The translations under genes and the position numbers were made by a program. The notes beneath the pieces are model-generated. The model had not been told where the DNA came from. It worked only from the letters and a program-made list of their open reading frames with translations, and ran no database searches. Below are positions 1 through 7,300 of a DNA stretch of 7,399 nt, one piece after another. The DNA comes from an uncultured Prevotella sp. (GTDB taxonomy: Bacteria; Bacteroidota; Bacteroidia; Bacteroidales; Bacteroidaceae): contig CAMBBY010000047.1 of the NCBI GenBank assembly GCA_945863825.1, positions 1-7,399 on the forward strand, written 5' to 3'. The first letter of the stretch is position 1, and each line of letters starts with the position of its first letter.

Positions 1-1074
1 CGCACTCCTTACATCAACTGCTACGGAGCCTACGTCCTCAATCCTGATACTCAGAAAGTAGATACTTATCTCAGCAAGGTGACTGTGATGTGTACAGGTG
101 GTTGCGGTGCGGTCTATCAGACCACTACCAACCCAATCATTGCCACAGGCGATGGTGAGGCGATGGTCTATCGTGCCAAGGGAACAGTTGCCGATATGGA
201 GTTTGTACAGTTCCACCCTACTGCCCTCTTTCATCCGGGAGAAACTCATCCTGCGTTCCTCATCACAGAGGCCATGCGTGGCTACGGCGGTATTCTCCGT
301 TTGCCTAACGGCGAGAGTTTCATGGAGAAATATGATGAGCGCCTGAGCCTTGCCCCTCGTGACATCGTGGCTCGTGCCATCGATAAGGAGATGAAGATTC
401 ACGGTCTTGACCATGTTTGTCTCGATGTGACCCATAAGAATCCAGAGGAGACCAAGCACCACTTCCCTAACATCTATGCAAAGTGTCTCAGCATCGGCAT
501 TGATATTACGAAGGATTATATTCCTGTTCGTCCTGCAGCCCACTACATGTGTGGCGGTATCAAAGTAGATCTGAACGGTTGTTCCAGCATCAACCGCCTC
601 TATGCTTTAGGCGAATGCTCCTGCACAGGTCTTCATGGCGGCAACCGACTGGCGAGCAACTCACTCATCGAGGCCGTCGTTTATGCAGATACAGCAGCCA
701 AGCACAGTATTGAGCATGTGGATGAATACGACTTCAACGACAAGGTGCCTGCATGGAATGATGAGGGTACCATGACCAATGAGGAGAAGGTGCTCATCAC
801 CCAGAGTATCAAGGAAGTTGGCGAATGCATGAGCAACTATGTAGGAATCGTGAGAAGTGACCTGCGCCTGAAGCGTGCCTGGGATCGTCTCGACCTGTTG
901 TATGAAGAGACAGAAAACCTCTTCAAGCGTGTGAAGGTAAGCAAGGAACTCTGCGAGTTGCGCAACATGATCAATGTTGGTTATCTCATCACCCGTATGG
1001 CCATCGAGCGCAAGGAAAGTCGCGGTCTTCACTATACCATCGACTATCCGGTTCATGCCTACGACAAGAAATAA
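1..1074 (+). CDS. nadB: L-aspartate oxidase NadB, 5'-truncated (C-terminal 357 residues)
   Basis: FAD enzyme that oxidises L-aspartate to iminoaspartate, which NadA condenses with dihydroxyacetone phosphate to quinolinate for NAD; cytoplasmic. In anaerobes fumarate is the likely electron acceptor (family knowledge). The frame is open from base 1, so a GTG at 79 is not the start. About 165-170 residues, including the N-terminal dinucleotide-binding Gly motif, are outside the window compared with the 540-residue E. coli enzyme. Visible motifs, numbered from the first codon: TGGCGAVY (32-39), EFVQFHPTAL with catalytic-site His72, LITEAMRG (Thr89, Arg93), APRDIVARAID (Arg120), AAHYMCGG (His181), GECSCTGLHGGNRLASNS (Glu205, Arg216), then the helical C-terminal domain ending in ERKESRGLHY. 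These residues match the E. coli substrate/FAD set His244, Thr259, Arg290, His351 and Arg386. The GLHGGNR motif and overall wording favour NadB over succinate dehydrogenase or fumarate reductase flavoprotein. Stop TAA; an intrinsic terminator follows 65 bp later. Eleven cysteines is high for the length. Confidence 0.95.
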   Translation, partial: RTPYINCYGAYVLNPDTQKVDTYLSKVTVMCTGGCGAVYQTTTNPIIATGDGEAMVYRAKGTVADMEFVQFHPTALFHPGETHPAFLITEAMRGYGGILRLPNGESFMEKYDERLSLAPRDIVARAIDKEMKIHGLDHVCLDVTHKNPEETKHHFPNIYAKCLSIGIDITKDYIPVRPAAHYMCGGIKVDLNGCSSINRLYALGECSCTGLHGGNRLASNSLIEAVVYADTAAKHSIEHVDEYDFNDKVPAWNDEGTMTNEEKVLITQSIKEVGECMSNYVGIVRSDLRLKRAWDRLDLLYEETENLFKRVKVSKELCELRNMINVGYLITRMAIERKESRGLHYTIDYPVHAYDKK

Positions 1075-1109
1075 AGATTTGATAATCAGCAAAACTTTTA
1101 AATATTTGT

Positions 1110-1126
1110 GCTCCCCGCATGGGAGC
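1110..1126. other. Small perfect hairpin in the nadB 3' region
   Basis: GCTCCC (1110-1115) and GGGAGC (1121-1126) form a 6-bp GC-rich stem with a 5-base loop. It lies 35 bp after the nadB stop and 12 bp before the main terminator. No T-run follows on the plus strand. On the minus strand it is followed by A/T-rich sequence without a continuous T-run. It could slow 3' exonucleases or assist termination; its function is inference. Confidence 0.45.
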
Positions 1127-1138
1127 TATTCAACCACC

Positions 1139-1179
1139 AAAGGGCTGGAGCCTCATCGCTACCAGCCCTTTCGTTTTTT
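1139..1179 (+). terminator. Rho-independent terminator of nadB
   Basis: AAAGGGCTGG (1139-1148) and CCAGCCCTTT (1162-1171) are exact reverse complements, giving a 10-bp stem. AGC (1149-1151) and GCT (1158-1160) extend it by 3 bp past a single bulged A (1161), leaving a 6-base loop. A run of six T (1174-1179) starts two bases after the stem. This is a classic intrinsic terminator in the direction of nadB. Read from the minus strand, the stem is followed by GGTGGTTG, so it is not a good terminator for sprA. Confidence 0.88.
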
Positions 1180-1190
1180 CATAGTTTTTA

Positions 1191-1349
1191 TTCATCGGGA
1201 TTTTTCATCGGAGTTTTTTTTGTCACGCAGATTTCAGGCGCCAGCCATTGACCAGAGGCCAAATATCCGCGGAAATCAGTGAGTAATCCGATAAGCAAGA
1301 TTGACTTCCGATTCATCCGTGAAATCCGATGAAGAAAAAGTCCGATGAA
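1191..1349. repeat. Nested inverted repeat built from TTCATCGG 8-mers
   Basis: TTCATCGG occurs at 1191-1198 and 1204-1211. Its reverse complement CCGATGAA occurs at 1326-1333 and 1342-1349. The two pairs form opposed arms about 112 bp apart. Moving inward, TCACG (1223-1227) faces CGTGA (1318-1322), and GATTTC (1230-1235) faces GAAATC (1272-1277). Near-copies of the motif occur at 1287-1295 and 1312-1319. The right arm ends 7 bp from the sprA stop codon. The region could fold into a long imperfect hairpin in the sprA 3' untranslated RNA, or be a copy of an interspersed intergenic repeat. The wording resembles repeats I associate with Prevotella intergenic DNA, but I cannot confirm that. No T-run follows on either strand. 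Confidence 0.65.
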
Positions 1350-1356
1350 GAAAGAT

Positions 1357-4300
1357 CTATCTCGTCAAGGAGAACTTGATGCTCAGACCGAAGTCTTGTG
1401 TCGTCGTCGGATAACTGCTGCTTGAAAGCAGAGGCGTATTCGTCTGACGATCGTAGTAGAAACTCATAGTGAGCATCTTACTCAAGGTATAGTCGGCAGA
1501 GAAACTCAACTTCAATGCATTATTGCCGCTGCTGGCACTGCTCATCATGGAGGCTATGTCTCTTACGATGGCAGCCTGCTTGCGGAAACTGAAGTCCAAG
1601 CGCAGGTTCAGGTCATGGTTGGTGCCATAAGAATTGCTATTGGAAGAATTCTTCTGCTTGTCAGCTGAACCTTTACCCTTACTCTTGACAGCCTTACGCT
1701 TACCTCCCATTCCGAAGAGATGGAAGTTGTTCATGCGATAGCCCATTCCAATCACCCAGTCCTTGCTCACAGCCTCATTGAGCTGAATACTTGTCATACT
1801 GAGGTTCATCACGCGCGTCTGGCGATATTCACCCTTCAGCGTCATATTATTATTGAACGTCAGATCAAGTCCCAACAATGGCGAGAAAGCCTCATTGATA
1901 CTCACCTGCGAAACATTGAACATGCTGCTTGGTGAAGGATTACCGGTAGTGGCATCCTCGATGAAGCCCAAACCATTCATATATTCCTGGAAGGTGCTGT
2001 AACTGTTGTAGCTTCCAACGGCGAACACACTCTTATAGGAATGATTGATGTTCACACTCTTGAAGTGGTCGCGGAACCAAGGCAACTTACCTAATCCACT
2101 ATACTTAACAGTCCAGTTAGGCAGCAATCGGCTCAAAGCCGGGAAGATGGAGAGCGACTTGCCACCCATGCTGGTATAAGCATTGAGGAAGGCAGGCACC
2201 ATCACATCAGCACTATACTGGTTGACAGGTGTACGGGAAGCATCAAACTTGCCGCCAGCGAGACTGGAACCAGCAGGATAAATCATTCCAGCGTATTGCT
2301 GTTCCACCCGATTGCGGAAGTCCTGCAGAGAGCCCACGAACTTTTCGAAGGTCTTGCTGCGGTAACCACTGTTGGCATCTCCCATTCCCTCGAAAGCAGA
2401 ACCAATAGAGATGGTAGTCATTTGGAAGCTTCCGCTCTGGGTAGTAGGAGTTCCCTCATACATATACTGTGTGCTCTTCTGCGTGGTCATGGTACGCATG
2501 GCATTCAGGTCAATCTTCAAGTTCTTCACAGGTTCCAGCGTCATACGAATCTGGAGATCTTCCGTTTTGCTCGTAGCAGCAGGAGTAGCGATGGAATCGT
2601 TGAGCAACAACCAGTCGTGCTCTCTTGCCTTCTCGATGTAACTGTCGCCGACAAAACCGAAGGCGAAATCCAGACCCGGTGACATGATGCCCTGTTTGGT
2701 TTGTCCGAAAGCATCACCTATTGTAGGCAGGAAGCCTGGCAACGTGAGCTGGTAATTGTTGCGATAACTGAAGCTCACATTTCTTGCCATCATTGCCACA
2801 CGTGAAATAGCCTGCATGGTCTTGTACCAAGCCTTCTCCTCCAGCGGAGCCTTCGGAAGCACATTCACCTTCAACTTCGTAGCAGAATCCACCTTAGAGG
2901 TAATGCGGATTGTGTTATTATCCAACACCTTATATTTCAAGTGGAAAGCCTTTCCATCCTCAGTCTTAGCCGAGACAATCAGACGCTTCGTATTCTTGCC
3001 GTGCTTTACGTCCACATATTTTTTCTTCGAATCATCCTTTTTGGAATCATCCTTCTTGGACTTATCCTTTTTAGACTTCTTAGACTTTTCAGACTTTTCT
3101 GCTTTCTTTGTTTCAGCCTCATCTCCAGAAGCCTCAGCCTTTTCCCCGGCAACCTCATCCTTCTCTTTTTTCAAGTCTTTAGCATCAGCTAATAAAGGCA
3201 GGAGGGTGATTTCCTGTTCGAAGGATCTCTTGTTGAGCGGCAATCGCTTCTTCTGCTCCTGAGCTTTCTTGTTATTCTTGCTTGTCCACTCCTTCACAGC
3301 CTCCTCAGGATCCTTGCCAGCATCAATTGCCTCCTGGCGAACCTTAGCCAATTCCTGTTTGCGCTTCTGCGCCTCCTGTTTAGCCTTTTCCTTCTCCTGC
3401 TTCTTTTTCTGAATCTGCGAGCGGGAAGGTTCCTTGTCAAACTTCTGGTTGGCAGCCTTGAGGAATGGTACATGATTGTAGAGTTTCACCAGATTGAACG
3501 TACCATTGAGGTTTAAACTGCGATTGGTGTTGATGGTATTTCCATACGAAACACCGTCCTCATCCTCTGTACCCTTGTTCCAGGAATAGGTGGAATTGTA
3601 GGAAGCATCGGCATTAACCCAGTCGAAGATTGGAATCAGATTGAGCGGCAACTGATAGGAAGCCGTAAAGGTCTGATTATAATCCAATGGTGCTCCCCAG
3701 TGCTTGATGCTGGTCCAAACAGAATCTTTCCAGGCATGGTACTGGTCAGCATAGAGGTCCTTATTGATTGGGGTATAAGGTTCCTCTATCTGAGCATGAG
3801 TGGCACTCTGGAAGTTCATGTGCAGGTTCTTGGTCAAGTCCCAGCGCATAGAGAACTCACGGTTCCAGAGGAACTGTTCGCTGAACGACAGAGGTAACTG
3901 TGAATTCTCCGTCGATTCCATATCGCGTTCCTGCAACTCATAATAATTGCGGGTCATCTCCGTATTGAACGCCACATTCTGCGGCAGCCAGTTCAGTCCG
4001 AAACGCTTCAGGATATCGAGCCACTTGCTCTTGTTCTTCAACTTTTTGAAAGGTTCCCATGACTTATAGACCGGAGTCCAGGAATAGTCGAGCGAACCGC
4101 GCCAGTTGTCTTCATTCTCATAGACCGTAGTCTCACCCTGCGTATGCTGGTGGGAATGACTGTAGGAGAACGAGAAGTTGGCAGGGTCATAAGGCATCGG
4201 ATGGCGCTTGGTGGCAATTCCGACACGGGCATTGGAGATGGAGAAGTTGGTATTCACCACCTTCGTCACGGCAATATTCTCGATGGAATCCCGCTCAGCC

Positions 4301-7300
4301 TTGGAGCCAGTGGCATCCAGTGCATCTTGAAGTTCCATATCCGTATCCAGCGGATTGTATTTCGGTGAAGTCTTCTCTTTGGTCACACTATAATATAAAG
4401 GTATGCTCACCTTTGCTTTGTCAGGGAAGAACTTACCCATTTCCAAGCTCGTAGTCACGCTGTACGAACCATAACTGTCAGTACTGCGACTTGCCACCTT
4501 GTCTTCCAGTCCACCGAATCCCTCGCTGGTATAACGGCCGGTGGCATTGACACTACCCCAGTCAGACAACTGTACATTCAGATTGGCATTCGCAGCCCAT
4601 CCGCCCTTGTTGTTATGTTCCAGAAGTCGGAGTTCGTTGACCCAGACTTCACCGCTCTTCACATCACCGGAGTTGTTGCGAATACCGATCATCATGGTCT
4701 TCACTTCACCCAAAGTAGGATTACCCACCAAGGTCATCTTGTTGTTCGGATGATTGCTGTCATAAGCCACGAAAGGCCGCGAGAACGAAGCCATGCCCAT
4801 TGCCTTAGCCTTGTTGCGCTCCTTCTTCAGGGCGGTGAACACACTCATCTGGATATCGAGCATATTTTCCTCAGGCCATACAGCCTTGCAGTCTTCCAAT
4901 GAACGGCGACTGTACTTGCCTTCCGGAGTCAACTTCAGCGGAATCTCATACTCATAATAGTTGTTCTTATAGTCATTACCCAGACGGATGAACACAGAGA
5001 GCTGGTTGTCTCTCAGGTCGGTGGTGTTCTGAGCCAGTGCATTGGCATGGGTAAACATTTGGATGCGCTTGTACTGTCGCAGGTCGAGGGTGGTGTTCTT
5101 GTAAACCGCCTTAGCCTCACCGGAACTCAGATTCTTGACCACAAGGCTCAACGCCTGCTCATTCTCCTCCACCAACTGAGGTTGTGAAGGGTCCTGACCA
5201 CGACGGATGCCAGGAGGAAGCACATAGTTGACCGGAGTCTTCTCGGCATTTTCCTCGATGCTCACCGCACTTGCTTCCAGTGTACCACCATTAGCAGCAC
5301 CGAGCGGCTGGTCGTAAGTACGCCAAGTGCCACGTACCAGATCCAGGGTTCCGAAACGCATCACGATAGGCTTCTCAAAATTGGTAAGGAACATACGCAT
5401 GAAGCGGATGCTGGAGAAGTCATTGATATTTCCCACCTTCGATTCATACTGATCTACTGGGATACGGAACTGGTACCAGGTAACCGTCTCATTCTTCGTT
5501 CCGTTAGGCAAACTTGGTGTATATTCCCGTTTGTCAACAATATAGTTCTTGCCCACCACGAGGTCTTCCGGACGGATGCTGACATGATACTGGAAATACT
5601 TCTCATATTCATTGAGGGTGTAGTCCTGGTTGATATCTTCCACATCCGGTGTAGATTTATAGGAAGTATCATAGCTCTCAGTACGGCTGTCGCTATCCGG
5701 AGAGTTACCCTGCGGATTGTTGATGAATTTGTAGCGGTACAAGATAGGAGCCTGCATCTGATCCCAGTCAGAACCACGGTAATAGTGATAATCATCACGG
5801 GCAGGGTCAGCAAAGATACTGTCGAAAACCGCCTGGTTTACCTTACCCTGTATCTGGTCGAGGTAGGCGCTGCGATAGAACTCCTGTTCCTCGGCATCAG
5901 TAAGTCCGTTGAAACCCACATCCTGCAAGGCACGGCTTCCACTGGTTGTGGCAAAGGCATAAGTAACCGTACTCTGCGTAGGAATCTTACCCCACTGGGA
6001 GTAGGTAAAACTGTTGCTGCCATCCACAGGTATTCCGCTCTCGTAGAATTTCTTTCCGTCACGGAGAATATCCTCACTGATTTCTCCTAAGTTGATATAG
6101 AAATCACCGCCATAGAGACGGGCATCAGGCTGCTGATTGCTATAGATGAATGGGTCCAGCATCCAGAATTCGATATATTCCACATTCGCCTGCTCAAAGT
6201 CATTCGTATCCAACTTGCGCATCATACCACCCCAGTGCTTCTGAGGATTGGCAAGAGTTCCGTCCGCCTGGAGATCAGTCACATTGAAGTTGTACGGACC
6301 ACGCTCATTCGGATAGAAGGCAATGTTCATCGCATTCACCGTACTCGTCTCCGTACTGTAAGTCTGTTGCTGACGAAGTGGGAACAACTCTCTCATGTAG
6401 ATGGCTCTCACATAGTGATTGCTCAGCTGGTTGAGGTCGCTCTTGATATGTCCTGGAGTCAGCGTACTACCCTTTCTGTTGAAAAGCGGATCGATTGTGT
6501 ACCAGGCCATCTGGCTTCTGTTGAATCCACTTGTCAATCCCGTCTTGTCCTTATTTTCAGGGAACATGGAAGGAACGCTGGAGAGGAACCAAGAGGTAGG
6601 AGTCATCACATCAATACTGCTCTTGGTGGACTCGAAATCATCCAGATAAGAAGCGTTATCCTGCGTTCCGCTCGCCTGTCCGGCAATCAGTTGGGCAAAC
6701 TCTCCAGTAAAGGAAATCTGCGATGGTTGGGTAAGATGCAGGAACGGAATCTTGTCGAGCACATTCGTCAGCCACTGACTTTCCTTCTTCCAGTTGACAT
6801 TGATACCCCAGAGGGTATTCTTCACCGGTTCCTCTCCCATAGCCACCTTGGTGAGGAGCGGTTGTTCACTCAAATGCTGGAACGTACCGCTCAGTTGGAA
6901 ATTCTTCGAGAAGTCGTATTCCCAGTTGAGTCCAAACATCGTCTTGCGCATCATACCATAGTCGGTATTGCTTTCAAGCGAAACATTGACGGGTGTTCCT
7001 GCATCGATGATGCTCTGATTGAGAATCGTCACTTCACCGGCATTGTAATCTACAGAATAGTCAGAACCTTCAGTGAGCGTAACACCACCGGCAGTCACCA
7101 TCACCGAACCCTGCGGAACATTGTATGCTCCGAGGGAAATGACATTGGAAGAAGAACCCTTGAACTGCCCCACCAGCAGGTACTTGTTCTTCTCGGCTAT
7201 CTGTTTGGCTACCGTCTTCGTACTGTCATAAAGAGCCGTAAAGGCATATTTCTCCGCCTGTTCATCAGCCACGCCCTTACTCTTCAGATATTCGTACATA

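Larger units (their letters stand above)
1075..1356. other. Convergent intergenic region between nadB and sprA
   Basis: This 282-bp gap separates two genes that both end in it, so no promoter is expected and none was found. The closest match to the Bacteroidetes -7 element TAnnTTTG is at 1101-1108, which has AA instead of TA and nothing to transcribe. It contains a small hairpin, the nadB terminator and a nested inverted repeat, each listed separately. I see no credible small gene: the open frame across 974-1282 runs over the nadB end and the terminator and has no recognisable start signal. Confidence 0.8.

Noticed and set aside
1..1074. Succinate dehydrogenase or fumarate reductase flavoprotein instead of NadB
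   Set aside because: The GLHGGNRLASNS and APRDIVARAID motifs, the overall length and the C-terminal domain match L-aspartate oxidase better.
661..1092. A 143-codon minus-strand open frame opposite nadB
   Set aside because: It is antisense to the conserved NadB C-terminal half and has no recognisable domain; it is a shadow of the true frame.
1101..1108. Possible Bacteroidetes -7 promoter element before a small RNA
   Set aside because: It has AA in place of the required TA, no -33 element was seen, and no gene follows before the terminator.
974..1282. A 102-codon plus-strand frame from the nadB end into the gap
   Set aside because: It overlaps nadB in another frame and crosses the nadB terminator stem-loop, so it would not be transcribed well; its translation is low quality.
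2816..3262. A Phe/Ser/Leu-rich open frame opposite the SprA lysine-rich insertion, resembling a membrane protein
   Set aside because: The Phe and Leu richness is simply the reverse complement of AAG/AAA/GAA codons in the charged insertion; there is no independent support.
5584..6090. A 168-codon plus-strand frame rich in Ile/Val opposite sprA
   Set aside because: It is antisense to highly conserved SprA motifs, and its hydrophobicity comes from complementing Asp/Asn/Tyr codons.
7297..7299. ATG as the start of sprA
   Set aside because: The same frame continues to the window edge with a peptide that matches the SprA family (SNGSVFIPKVEHLG), so this Met is internal.
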